This document shows, piece after piece, positions 35,772 to 44,751 of a stretch of 64,000 bases of DNA. The translations under genes and the position numbers were made by a program. The stretch covers positions 17,328-81,327 of the forward strand of contig NZ_JADMUF010000010.1 of the NCBI RefSeq assembly GCF_015546965.1, in the 5' to 3' direction. How positions within the stretch are numbered: the stretch's first letter is position 1; every line of letters starts with the position of its first letter. The notes beneath the pieces were generated by a model that was not told where the DNA came from, ran no database searches, and saw only the letters and a list, made by a program, of their open reading frames with translations. The DNA comes from Collinsella aerofaciens. Lineage in GTDB: Bacteria; Actinomycetota; Coriobacteriia; Coriobacteriales; Coriobacteriaceae.

Positions 35772-36837
35772 CCGCGGGGCGACCATCCACCCGCAGAAGG
35801 TGACGATTTACGGTCCCGAAGGCGTCGGCAAGACCACGCTGGCCGCGCAGTTCCCCGACCCGCTGTTCATCGACACCGAGGGCGGCACCGAGGGCTACGA
35901 CGTGGCCCGCACCCAGGCACCGCAGAGCTGGACGGCGCTGAAGGACCTCGTGCGCGCCGTGGCCGCGGAGCGCCCGTGCGGCACGCTGGTGCTGGACACG
36001 GCCGATTGGGCCGAGCGCCTGCTGTGCGCCGAGCTGTGCGCCAAGAACAAGTGGGCGTCCATGGAGGCGCTGAACTACGGCAAGTGCTGGCAGTACGCGC
36101 TGGAGGAATTCGGCCGCCTGCTCGACCTGCTCACCGACGTGCGCGACGCCGGCATGAACGTGGTGGTGACCGCGCACGCGACCGTGAGCAAGTTCGACCA
36201 GCCCGACGAGGCGGCGAGCTACGACCGCTGGACCATGAAGATGTACAAGAAGGACGCCGGCCTGCTGAAGGAGTGAGCGGACGCGCTGCTGTTCGTCAAC
36301 TACAAGACCGTCGTCGAGATGGTCGGCGAGGGCTTCAGCGCCAAGGGCAAGGCGCGCGGCGCCAAGCGCACCATCTTCACGACGCACCACGCCGCCTGGG
36401 ACGCCAAGAACCGCTGGGGGCTGCCCGACGAGGTGCCGCTGGGCTACGAGGCCATCGCGCCGCACGTGCCCTCCCCCACGGCCCCGCAGCCGGCCGCTGC
36501 CGCGGCACCCGCCACGGCGCCCGCCGCGGCCCCGACACCCGCCCCGGCACCGGCACCGGCACCCCAGCCGGCACCCGCGGGCGACGCCCCGGCGAGCATC
36601 CCCGGCACGGAGGGGCTGCCCGCGTTCTGGGCTCCGGCCGTCCAGCTCATGGAGCGCGACGGCGTCACGCCCGACGAGGTGCGCGGCTTCGCGGTGCTGC
36701 AGGGCCACTTCACGCCCGACACGCCGCTGGCCAACTACCCGGCCGACTACGTCGCCGGCCTGATCGTCCCGCAGTGGGACGCGGTCAAGGCCAAGGTGGC
36801 CGAGTACCGCGCCGCCGAGGACGTGCCCTTCAACTAG
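35758..36837 (+). pseudogene. Sak4-like phage nucleotide-binding ATPase interrupted by in-frame TGA
   Basis: The frame starts behind AGGAGGAAC and shows Walker A YGPEGVGKTTLAAQF near residue 25 and Walker B TLVLDTADW near residue 80, typical of Sak4-type single-strand annealing ATPases. After LLKE a TGA at 36274-36276 stops the frame, which then continues as ADALLFVNYKT and runs to 36837, ending in a Pro/Ala-rich linker and a helical tail. TGG (Trp) is expected at this place. Either the protein is split, or the stop is read through, or the base is an error. The ATPase core lies before the stop. Confidence 0.8.
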
Positions 36838-36878
36838 CAGAGAGCCGCCGAGGGCGGCGAGAGAGAAAGGATTGAGAG

Positions 36879-37586
36879 ATGGCAGAGATGCAGGACGTGG
36901 CGCTCGACTGGGACGTGTGCGAGGCGGACCCGGACGACGGGCAGTACGGCGGATGGACGCTGCTGCCCGAGGGCTTCTACCCCTTCCGCGTCGAGAAGAT
37001 GGAGCGCGAGCGCTACCAGGGCTCGCAGAAGATGCCGCAGTGCCCCATGGCCAAGCTCACGCTGTCCGTGACCGGCGCCGACGGCCGCGACACGACGGTG
37101 CAGCAGCGCCTGTACATCACGCGCAACCAGCTGTGGAAGGTCTCGCGCTTCATGGAGGCCGTGGGCCGCGGCCGCAACGGGGCCGGCAAGGTGATCATCG
37201 ACTGGGGCGGCATCGAGGGCACGGGCGGCTTCGTCAAGCTGAAGGTGCGCTCCTACACCGGCCGCGACGGCCAGGAGCGCCAGACCAACGACGTCGAGTG
37301 GTTCGTCAAGCCCGAGGAGTATCAGGAGGCGTGGGAGTCCTACGACGCCGCCTGCAGGGCCGCGGCCGCGCAGGCGGCCCCGGCGGCGCAGCAGCAGGCC
37401 GCCGGATACGCCCCCGCGCCGGGACAGCAGCCCGCCGGATACGCCCCGCAGGCGTCCCAGGCGGCCCAGAACGGCGCGTTCGCGCCCGCGCCGCAGTACT
37501 CGCCCGCACCGGGCGCACCGGCCCCGCAGACGGCCTCACAGGGCGTCCAGCAGCAGGCGGCCCCCGGCGCCTGGGGCATCCAGTAG
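36879..37586 (+). CDS. DUF669-family phage protein, probable ssDNA-binding partner
   Basis: The 235-residue protein matches the DUF669 pattern (LPEGFYPFRVEKMERERY, MAKLTLSV, NQLWKVSRFMEAVG), usually coded beside Sak4 or other annealing proteins. The last 75 residues are a low-complexity Ala/Gln/Pro tail ending in GAWGIQ, like the acidic or disordered tails of SSB-type proteins. The N-terminus carries DVALDWDVCEADP, a peptide repeated in the primase-helicase at 39208. Confidence 0.8.
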   Translation: MAEMQDVALDWDVCEADPDDGQYGGWTLLPEGFYPFRVEKMERERYQGSQKMPQCPMAKLTLSVTGADGRDTTVQQRLYITRNQLWKVSRFMEAVGRGRNGAGKVIIDWGGIEGTGGFVKLKVRSYTGRDGQERQTNDVEWFVKPEEYQEAWESYDAACRAAAAQAAPAAQQQAAGYAPAPGQQPAGYAPQASQAAQNGAFAPAPQYSPAPGAPAPQTASQGVQQQAAPGAWGIQ

Positions 37587-37599
37587 GGAGGCGGCACCC

Positions 37600-39204
37600 G
37601 TGGAGCTGAGACCCTACCAGCAGGCCGCGCGCGAGGCCATCGAGCGCGAGTGGGATGGGGGCCGGGCGCGCACGCTCCTGGTCCTCCCCACGGGGTGCGG
37701 CAAGACCGTGGTCTTCTGCACCGTGGCCAAGGACGTCGTGGACGCGGGCGGCCGCGTCCTGATACTCGCCCACCGCCGCGAGCTGCTGCAGCAGGCCGCC
37801 GACAAGCTGCGCGCCGCCACCGGGCTGGGCTGCTCGGTCGAGCGCGCCGAGGAGACGAGCGCGGGCAGCTGGTACCGCGTGACCGTCGGCAGCGTGCAGA
37901 CCCTCATGAGGCCCAAGCGCCTGGCGCGCTTCGCCCCCGACCACTTCGACGCCATCGTGGTCGACGAGGCGCACCACGCGCTGTCCGACTCCTACCAGCA
38001 GGTGCTGGGGCACTTCCCCGGCGCCAAGGTCCTGGGCGTGACCGCCACCGCCGACCGCGGGGACAAGCGCGACCTGGGCCAGTACTTCGAGAGCGTGGCC
38101 TACGAGTACACGCTGCCGACCGCCATCCGCGAGGGGTACCTGTGCCCCGTCCGCGCCGAGACCGTGCCGGTGGCCATCGACCTGGCCGGCGTCAGGGTCT
38201 CCTCCGGCGACTTCGCGGCCGGCGACCTGGGCACGGCGCTGGACCCGTACCTGGGGCGCATCGCCGACGAGATGGCCGCGGCCGGGTGCATGGGCCGCAA
38301 GACCGTGGCCTTCCTGCCGCTCGTGGCCACGTCCAAGAAGTTCGCGGCGGCGCTCGCGGAGCGCGGCTTCGACGCCATGGAGGTGAACGGCGACAGCCCC
38401 GACCGCGCCGAGACGCTGGCGCGCTTCGACGCCGCCGGCCCCGGCGCGGTGCTGTGCAACTCGATGCTGCTCACCGAGGGCTGGGACTGCCCCAGCGTGG
38501 ACTGCGTGGTGGTCCTGCGCGCCACCAAGGTGCGCAGCCTGTACGTGCAGATGGTGGGCCGCGGCACCCGCCTGAGCCCGGCCACCGGCAAGGCCGACCT
38601 GCTGGTGCTCGACTTCCTGTGGATGACCGAGCGCCACGACCTGTGCCGCCCGGCGCACATCGTGGCCAGGTCGCCCGAGGTGGCCGAGCGCATGACCCAG
38701 ATCGCCGGGGCCGCCGGCGGGCCGGTCGACCTGGGCGCCGTGGAGCGGCAGGCGTCCGAGGACGTCGTGCGGCGGCGCGAGGAGGCGCTGGCCGAGCAGC
38801 TGGCGTCCATGCGCAAGCGCAAGCGCGCGCTGGTGGACCCGGTGCAGTTCGCCATGAGCATCCGCTCGGAGGACCTGGCCGGCTGGGAGCCCGCGTTCCC
38901 CGCCGAGCTGGAGCCGCCGACGGACAAGCAGCTGGCGGCGCTGGAGCGCTACGGCATCTTCCCGGACGCCGTGGAGTGCCGCGGCAAGGCCAGCCTGCTG
39001 CTGGACCGCCTGGCGCAGCGCCGCCGCGAGGGGCTGGCCACGCCCAAGCAGATACGGCGGCTGGAGTCCTACGGCTTCCGCGCCGTGGGCACGTGGCCGT
39101 TCGAGGCGGCCAGCAACATGATCGGCCGCATAGCGGCGCAGGGCTGGCGCGGCGTCCCGCGCGGCGTCGACCCGGCGACCTACGACCCGAGGAACGGGGT
39201 GTAA
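37600..39204 (+). CDS. SF2 DEAH-type helicase
   Basis: The 534-residue protein begins MELRPYQQAAREAIE (Q-like motif) and carries Walker A LPTGCGKTVVF, the DEAH box VVDEAHHAL near residue 125, and the C-terminal helicase motif QMVGRGTRLSP near residue 315. The C-terminal 150 residues include repeats (KQLAALERYGI, KQIRRLESYGF) resembling small DNA-binding modules. The GTG start follows GGGAGG. It probably unwinds or remodels DNA during phage replication or recombination. Confidence 0.88.
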   Translation: MELRPYQQAAREAIEREWDGGRARTLLVLPTGCGKTVVFCTVAKDVVDAGGRVLILAHRRELLQQAADKLRAATGLGCSVERAEETSAGSWYRVTVGSVQTLMRPKRLARFAPDHFDAIVVDEAHHALSDSYQQVLGHFPGAKVLGVTATADRGDKRDLGQYFESVAYEYTLPTAIREGYLCPVRAETVPVAIDLAGVRVSSGDFAAGDLGTALDPYLGRIADEMAAAGCMGRKTVAFLPLVATSKKFAAALAERGFDAMEVNGDSPDRAETLARFDAAGPGAVLCNSMLLTEGWDCPSVDCVVVLRATKVRSLYVQMVGRGTRLSPATGKADLLVLDFLWMTERHDLCRPAHIVARSPEVAERMTQIAGAAGGPVDLGAVERQASEDVVRRREEALAEQLASMRKRKRALVDPVQFAMSIRSEDLAGWEPAFPAELEPPTDKQLAALERYGIFPDAVECRGKASLLLDRLAQRRREGLATPKQIRRLESYGFRAVGTWPFEAASNMIGRIAAQGWRGVPRGVDPATYDPRNGV

Positions 39205-39207
39205 GAG

Positions 39208-41637
39208 ATGGACGACTACGGATACGGCGGCGGCAGCCTGCTGGAGGACGACCTGCAGGGGCTGCTGGACGCCGTGGACCCCGCGGGGCTGGACTACCGC
39301 GGCTGGGTGGACGTCGGCATGGCGCTGGCGGCCGAGGGCGTGCCGTGGGAGGTCTGGGACGCGTGGAGCGCCCGCGACGCCGCCCGCTACCACGCCGGCG
39401 AGTGCGAGCGCAAGTACCGCACCTTCCGCGCCGGCGGCGACGGCCGCGTGAACGGCGGCACGCTCGTGCACATGGCCATGGAGGCCGGCTACGAGCCTCC
39501 CGCCTCCGAGGACGTGGCGCTGGACTGGGACGTGTGCGAGGCCGACCCGTGGGACGGCCCCGTGCCGGGCGGAGCGCGCGACTGGCGCACGACCCGCCCG
39601 CAGGCGGCGCCCGCGGCCAAGCCGGCCAACGTCGTCGTGGACCCCACGTGGCTGGAGTCCGACGAGCTGCGCGAGCCCGACGCGGCGGACTGGCACCCCG
39701 GCGAGCAGCTCACGCGCTACCTGTCCGCGCTGTTCGACCCCGAGGACGTGGTGGGCTACGTCACCGAGGCGTTCGAGCGCGACGGCCGGTGGACGCCGGC
39801 GGGCAAGGGCATCTACACCCGCACCGCCGGCGAGCTGATCGAGAGCGTGGCCAAGTACGGCGACGACCTAGCCAGCTCCATCGGCACGCCCAACCCCGAG
39901 AGCGGCGCGTGGATTCGCTTCAACCCGCTGGACGGCGGCGGCGTGCGCAACGACAACGTGGCGGAGTTCCGCTACGCGCTCGTGGAGTCCGACGAGATGG
40001 CGCCGGGCCGCCAGATGGCCGTCATGCGCGCCCTGGAGCTGCCCATCGCCGCCGTGGTCCACAGCGGCAACAAGTCCGTGCACGCCATCGTGCGCGTCGA
40101 CGCCAAGGACTACGACGAGTACCGCCGCCGCGTCGACTTCCTGTACCGCACGTGCGCGGACAACGGCCTGAAGCTCGACACCCAGAACAAGAACCCGTCC
40201 CGCCTGTCCCGCATGCCCGGCGCCATGCGCGCCGGCCGCAGGCAGTGGATGGTGGCGGGCTCCATGGGCAGGGCGAGCTGGAAGGAGTGGCGCGAGTGGC
40301 TGGAGGAGCAGAACGACGACCTGCCCGACCCCGAGACGCTGGCCGCCACGTGGGACGACCCGCCCGAGCTCGCGCCGCCGCTGATCGAGGGCGTGCTGCG
40401 CCAGGGGCACAAGATGCTGCTGGCAGGTCCCTCCAAGGCCGGCAAGAGCTTCGCCCTGATCGGCCTCACCGTGTCGCTGGCCGAGGGCCTGCCGTGGTTC
40501 GGGTGGAGGTGCGCCCAGGGCCGCGTCATGTACGTGAACCTGGAGCTGGACCGCGCCAGCTGCCTGCACCGCTTCCGCGACGTATACGCCGCCATGGGCG
40601 CCGAGCCGCGCAACCTGGAGAACGTGTGCATCTGGAACCTGCGCGGCCGCTCCAAGCCCATGGACCAGCTGGCGCCGGCGCTCATACGACGCGCGGCCAA
40701 GGAGCGCCCCATCGCCGTCATCATCGACCCCATCTACAAGGTGATCACCGGCGACGAGAACAGCGCCGACCAGATGGCCGCCTTCTGCAACCAGTTCGAC
40801 CGCGTGGCCGACAGCCTGGGGTGCGCCGTCATCTACTGCCACCACCACTCCAAGGGCGCGCAGGGCGGCAAGCGCTCCATGGACCGCGCGTCCGGCTCGG
40901 GCGTGTTCGCCCGCGACCCCGACGCGCTGCTCGACATGCTGGAGCTGCACGTCTCCGACGAGCTGCGCGCCCAGCTGGAGGCGCGGCGCGTCGGCGGCTG
41001 GTGCGAGGCGTGGATGGACGCCAACGCCGCCGCGCTCGGCGACTGGCGCGCCTCCGTGCCCGACGACGCCCGCGCGGCCGGCGGCGACGCGATGGTCTCG
41101 GCGTGCCGCTCGCGCGTCGAGGCCGTGCGGCCGGAGTGGGCCGGCGCGTTCCTGGACGGCGTGGTGGCCGCGCGCCGGTCGGCCCGCGCCATGACGGCGT
41201 GGCGCGTCGAGGGGACCCTGCGCGAGTTCCCGCGCTTCGAGCCGGTGAACCTGCTGTTCGACTACCCCATGCACCGCATCGACGCCACCGGCGCGCTCGC
41301 CGACGCCAGCCCCGAGGGCGAGGAGCTGGGCCGCATGGACTACCGCGCCCAGGGCCGCGAGCGCAAGGCGAGAAACGACGCCCGCAAGCAGTCCGAGAAG
41401 CTGGAGGCGCTGCGCGAGGGCATGGCCGCCTGCGCCGAGGACGGCGTGGACGCCACCGTGGCCAACGTGGTCGAGCGCATGCCCGAGGTCGGCGGCAGGG
41501 CGCCCACCGAGGGGCAGGTGAAGAACTGGGTGAAGGCCGACAAGAACGACTGGTGCCCGATCATCTCCGAGGGCGGCAGGGGCAAGCCCGGCGTGCTGCG
41601 CGACCCCGAGATGGAGGCGGCCATGACCGGCTGGTAG
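39208..41637 (+). CDS. Primase-helicase with RepA-like ATPase domain
   Basis: The 809-residue protein has an N-terminal PriCT-like region (GLDYRGWVDVGMALAAEG, ARYHAGECERKYRTF), a middle archaeo-eukaryotic-primase-like part (HSGNKSVHAIVRVDA, SRLSRMPGAMR) and a RecA-type ATPase with Walker A LLAGPSKAGKSFALI near residue 405 and VIIDPIYKV as Walker B, then YCHHHSKG. A helical C-terminal region follows. It is likely the replication initiator helicase; no DNA polymerase gene is seen, so the host enzyme is probably used. The DVALDWDVCEADP peptide near residue 101 is shared with the DUF669 protein. Confidence 0.85.
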   Translation: MDDYGYGGGSLLEDDLQGLLDAVDPAGLDYRGWVDVGMALAAEGVPWEVWDAWSARDAARYHAGECERKYRTFRAGGDGRVNGGTLVHMAMEAGYEPPASEDVALDWDVCEADPWDGPVPGGARDWRTTRPQAAPAAKPANVVVDPTWLESDELREPDAADWHPGEQLTRYLSALFDPEDVVGYVTEAFERDGRWTPAGKGIYTRTAGELIESVAKYGDDLASSIGTPNPESGAWIRFNPLDGGGVRNDNVAEFRYALVESDEMAPGRQMAVMRALELPIAAVVHSGNKSVHAIVRVDAKDYDEYRRRVDFLYRTCADNGLKLDTQNKNPSRLSRMPGAMRAGRRQWMVAGSMGRASWKEWREWLEEQNDDLPDPETLAATWDDPPELAPPLIEGVLRQGHKMLLAGPSKAGKSFALIGLTVSLAEGLPWFGWRCAQGRVMYVNLELDRASCLHRFRDVYAAMGAEPRNLENVCIWNLRGRSKPMDQLAPALIRRAAKERPIAVIIDPIYKVITGDENSADQMAAFCNQFDRVADSLGCAVIYCHHHSKGAQGGKRSMDRASGSGVFARDPDALLDMLELHVSDELRAQLEARRVGGWCEAWMDANAAALGDWRASVPDDARAAGGDAMVSACRSRVEAVRPEWAGAFLDGVVAARRSARAMTAWRVEGTLREFPRFEPVNLLFDYPMHRIDATGALADASPEGEELGRMDYRAQGRERKARNDARKQSEKLEALREGMAACAEDGVDATVANVVERMPEVGGRAPTEGQVKNWVKADKNDWCPIISEGGRGKPGVLRDPEMEAAMTGW

Positions 41638-41690
41638 TTAGGTTAGGTCGGACTATACCTAAAGGTATAAGAGTGACCTAACCAACCTAA
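41637..41690. repeat. Inverted repeat between replication and small-gene clusters
   Basis: GGTTAGGTC and GACCTAACC (9 bp) enclose TATACC-TAAA-GGTATA. Outside them GTTA and TAAC extend the symmetry imperfectly. No T-run follows. It may be an operator, replication site or structured RNA. Confidence 0.6.
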
Positions 41691-41818
41691 CGGCAAGACC
41701 TAGGGTTACGGGGGACGTGCGTGCGGGCCAAGGCCGCGCCCGCACTCGTGCGCGACGGCTCCCGCCCCCGCAACCTAGGAATCATGCAAGAGATAAGAAC
41801 GAACGAGAGGAACGAGAG

Positions 41819-42019
41819 ATGAAGGTATACAAGTGCGACCGCTGCGGGGCGTACGTGGAGCAGCGCGCGCTGGAGCTCCTGCGCATGCCGTACCGCGGTA
41901 TCTGGAGGATAGGGCGCCGCGGGCACCTGTGCCCGGAGTGCGCCGAGGGCTTCGGTCGCTGGTGGGCCGCGGGGAAAAGGACAAGGGACGAGAGGAAGGA
42001 AGAGGTGACCGGGCGATGA
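41819..42019 (+). CDS. Small zinc-ribbon protein
   Basis: The 66-residue protein has two CxxC knuckles (CDRCG and CPECA) separated by about 30 residues, the pattern of a zinc ribbon. It starts the small-gene cluster between the replication and packaging modules and overlaps the next gene by ATGA. Function unknown. Confidence 0.7.
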   Translation: MKVYKCDRCGAYVEQRALELLRMPYRGIWRIGRRGHLCPECAEGFGRWWAAGKRTRDERKEEVTGR

Positions 42020-42438
42020 GGGTGGACGTACCCGGGCGCGGCGCCGTGGATATCCGCCGCGTGGCGATAGTGGGGCCGACCTGGACCGACCTCGAAATGT
42101 TCAGCGAGACGTGCGGGCTGCTGCAGGAGACGGCGTACGCCTCGGCGGGGGACGCCGACCCCATCCGGTTCGGCTGGCTCCCGTGGCACCCGACCATGGA
42201 CGACGGCCACAGGCGCCGGCAGATGGTGCACGACCTGGCCGCCGAGTGGTCCGACTGCAGCCCGTGCATCGACGGCGTGTGCCTGCTGGAGGGATGGCGC
42301 ACCGACGGGGACGCCGCCTTCGCGGCCGCCGTGGCGAACACGTGCGGCGCCGTGGTCAAGGACCTGAAGTGGTGGCTCGACGCCCTCGCGCCGGACGCCG
42401 CGCAGGAGGCTGCCGGAGAGGAGGCGAGCGGGCAGTGA
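42016..42438 (+). CDS. Phage protein, possibly nucleoside-deoxyribosyltransferase-like
   Basis: The 140-residue protein has a VAIVGPTWTD strand-loop near residue 16 and CIDGVCLLEGWRTDGDAAFA near residue 85. The second segment recalls the LLPGW-SxGA pattern of DUF4406 and related nucleoside 2-deoxyribosyltransferase folds. The resemblance is weak. It is coupled on both sides by overlapping stop and start codons. Confidence 0.6.
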   Translation: MRVDVPGRGAVDIRRVAIVGPTWTDLEMFSETCGLLQETAYASAGDADPIRFGWLPWHPTMDDGHRRRQMVHDLAAEWSDCSPCIDGVCLLEGWRTDGDAAFAAAVANTCGAVVKDLKWWLDALAPDAAQEAAGEEASGQ

Positions 42439-42668
42439 GGACGATCGAGTACGAGTGCGGGCGCTGCGGGAGGCGCACGGCCATGGAGCCGGACGGCGGC
42501 GAGGTCGAGCTGCTGGGCGGCGGGGCCGCCGGCTGCGCGCTGGCCGCGGAGAACCTGCTGGAGCTGCTGCGCGGTCTGCCGGACTCGCTGGCGCGGACGC
42601 TGGCGGTGAGGGCCGCCGAGGAGTGCGCGCTGTGGATAGACGAGCTGGAAGGAGAGGACGAATCATGA
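42435..42668 (+). CDS. Small phage protein with CxxC motif
   Basis: The 77-residue protein starts at a GTG inside the previous stop codon. It begins with ECGRCGRRT and otherwise is helical and Leu/Ala/Glu-rich. No family is recognised. Confidence 0.6.
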   Translation: MRTIEYECGRCGRRTAMEPDGGEVELLGGGAAGCALAAENLLELLRGLPDSLARTLAVRAAEECALWIDELEGEDES

Positions 42669-42853
42669 CGAACGGTACGGAGAGGCCCAAGCGCAGGCCC
42701 AGCATCGAGGTGCGCTGCCCCAAGTGCGGGACGCGCACGGTGTGGCACAGGCTGCCCAGGGCCGGCGACGAGTGCCGCTGGTGCGGGCACGCGTTCGGCG
42801 ACTTCAAATGGCACGAGACCAGGGGGGTGCGCGGTGGACGGGGGACCGAATAG
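42665..42853 (+). CDS. Small zinc-ribbon phage protein
   Basis: The 62-residue protein has CPKCG and CRWCG knuckles 19 residues apart, a zinc-ribbon pattern. It overlaps the preceding gene by ATGA. It is one of several tiny metal-binding-like proteins in this cluster. Confidence 0.65.
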   Translation: MTNGTERPKRRPSIEVRCPKCGTRTVWHRLPRAGDECRWCGHAFGDFKWHETRGVRGGRGTE

Positions 42854-42944
42854 GGGCTGCCTGCTGGTGCTGCTGGCGGCGCTCGCCGTCGACCTCATGG
42901 TGCTGCGCGGGTGCATGGCGCTCGCCGCGGCGCTGGCGGGGTAG
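42834..42944 (+). CDS. Possible 36-residue membrane peptide
   Basis: A GTG-started frame within the end of the previous gene codes CLLVLLAALAVDLMVL followed by further Ala/Leu residues, a single membrane segment. It ends 125 bp before the terminase. There is no convincing ribosome site, so the call is tentative. Confidence 0.35.
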   Translation: MDGGPNRGCLLVLLAALAVDLMVLRGCMALAAALAG

Positions 42945-43008
42945 CGGGCGACAACAACCGGATACTGTGGGCACGCCGGGCGGGCTGGGCCCGGCGGGTC
43001 TCCTCCAC

Positions 43009-43058
43009 GGGGCCGTCCTTCGGGGCGGCCCCTTCGCTTTTGGCGACACGTGCCCGAC
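43009..43058 (+). terminator. Terminator and repeated CACGTG element before the terminase
   Basis: GGGGCCGTCC pairs with GGGCGGCCCC around a TTCG tetraloop and is followed by TTCGCTTTT. Directly after it comes CGACACGTGCCCGAC (43044-43058), which recurs unchanged at 48141-48155 behind another terminator. Confidence 0.75.
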
Positions 43059-43068
43059 ACTGCCGCCC

Positions 43069-44748
43069 ATGGGAAGCAACAGGACCGACATACTCACGCC
43101 CGCGCAGGAGGCGTACGCCCGCGAGAGGGCGAAGGGGGCCACGCAGCGCGCGGCCTACCGCGCCGCATACCCCGGCTCCGCGAAGTGGAAGGACAGCGCC
43201 GTGGACAGCGCGGCGTGCCGCCTGGAGGCCACCGGCAAGGTATCGGCAAGGCTGAGGGCCCTGCAGGAGGCCGCCGCCCGCGCCGCCACCGTCACGCGCG
43301 CCGAGATCATCGACGCCCAGGGGCTGCTGCTGCGCAAGGGCCGCGAGGCCGTGGAGCGGCACTCGCTGGCGGACAAGGAGATGGCGCCCGCCGTCAAGGC
43401 GCTGGCCGACGCCTCCGACCGCCTCATGGAGTGGCTGCCCGACGAGGCGCCCGGGGAGGGCGCGGCGTTCGTGCGGGACTTCGCGCTGCTGCTGGCCCCG
43501 CCGTTCCTGGAGCCGCACCGCATGATCGCCGGCGGCCACCGCGGCGATATATGGCTGGCCGGCGGCCGAGGCTCCACCAAGTCCTCGTTCTGCTCGCTGG
43601 AGGTCGTGAGGTACATCGAGACGCACCCCGACCAGCACGCCGTCGTGCTCATGAAGCGCAAGGCGGACCTGCGCGACGCGGCCTACGCCCAGGTGGTGTG
43701 GGCCATCCGCGCGCTGGGGCTGGAGGACGGGTACGACATGCCCGAGTCCACGCTGCGCATCACCAGGAAGGCCACGGGGCAGAAGATCATCTTCCGCGGC
43801 TGCGACAACGCCAACAAGATCAAGTCGATAAAGGTGCCGTTCGGCTACGTGGGCTGCGCGTGGTTCGAGGAGGCAGACCAGTTCGCCGGCATGGCCGAGA
43901 TACGCAAGGTCACGCAGTCCCTCACGCGAGGCGGCGAGGGCTGCGTGCGCCTGTACTCGTTCAACCCGCCGCGCTCGGCGCGCTGCTGGGTCAACGCCGA
44001 GATGGAGCGCCGCGAGGCCGCGGGCCTGCCCGTGTTCCGCTCGACCTACCTGGACGTGCCGCCGGAGTGGCTGGGCGGGCAGTTCATCGAGGACGCCGAG
44101 AGCCTGAAGGCTGCCGACGAGCGCGCGTACCGCCACGAGTACCTGGGCGAGCCGGTGGGCATCGGCACCGAGGTGTTCGACAACGTGGTGTTCAGGGCCA
44201 TCACGGACGACGAGGTGGCGCAGTTCGAGCGCCTGCGCTTCGGCCAGGACTTCGGCTGGTACCCGGACCCGTGGGCCGTCACCGGCAGCGAGTGGCGCCC
44301 CGGCGGCCGCGCGCTGCTCACCTTCTGCGAGGACGGCGCCAACAAGCTGCCGCCCGACGGGCAGGCCGAGCGCGTCAGGGAGCTGCTCACGTGGGACGGC
44401 GGCGACGGGCGTCCGGCCTACCACCACCTGCCGGTGCTGTCCGACGACGCCGACCCAACGGCCATCGCCGTGCAGCGCGACCACGGCGTCAACGCCAGGG
44501 CGGCGGGCAAGGGCAAGCCGGGCCGCATGGCCTCGTACCGCTTCCTGCAGTCGCTGTCCGAATGGGTCATCGACCCGGAGCGCTGCCCGAGGCTGGCCGC
44601 GGAGGTGCGCGCGCTGGAGTACGCGCAGACGCCGGACGGCGAGGTGCTCAACGAGATACCCGACGGGAACGACCACTGGGTGGACGCTACCCGCTACGCA
44701 ACGATGGACGAGGCGCGCAGGGCGCGCGGATACAGGAAGGTGGCATAG
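43069..44748 (+). CDS. Terminase, small-subunit-like domain fused to large subunit
   Basis: The 559-residue protein starts with a small-terminase-like DNA-binding part (residues 8-110: [43 protein letters not shown]). The large-subunit part has a Walker A variant [12 protein letters not shown] near residue 163, Walker [10 protein letters not shown] and nuclease region [14 protein letters not shown]. This is a PBSX-type large terminase, normally about 430 residues with a separate small subunit. It cuts and pumps DNA into the prohead. The portal gene follows three bases later. Confidence 0.9.
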   Translation: MGSNRTDILTPAQEAYARERAKGATQRAAYRAAYPGSAKWKDSAVDSAACRLEATGKVSARLRALQEAAARAATVTRAEIIDAQGLLLRKGREAVERHSLADKEMAPAVKALADASDRLMEWLPDEAPGEGAAFVRDFALLLAPPFLEPHRMIAGGHRGDIWLAGGRGSTKSSFCSLEVVRYIETHPDQHAVVLMKRKADLRDAAYAQVVWAIRALGLEDGYDMPESTLRITRKATGQKIIFRGCDNANKIKSIKVPFGYVGCAWFEEADQFAGMAEIRKVTQSLTRGGEGCVRLYSFNPPRSARCWVNAEMERREAAGLPVFRSTYLDVPPEWLGGQFIEDAESLKAADERAYRHEYLGEPVGIGTEVFDNVVFRAITDDEVAQFERLRFGQDFGWYPDPWAVTGSEWRPGGRALLTFCEDGANKLPPDGQAERVRELLTWDGGDGRPAYHHLPVLSDDADPTAIAVQRDHGVNARAAGKGKPGRMASYRFLQSLSEWVIDPERCPRLAAEVRALEYAQTPDGEVLNEIPDGNDHWVDATRYATMDEARRARGYRKVA

Positions 44749-44751
44749 GGC

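Noticed and set aside
37650-41681. A 1.3-thousand-codon frame over the helicase and primase genes
   Set aside because: Its product is Arg/Gly/Ala-rich with no motifs, while the overlapping frames carry clear helicase and primase motifs.
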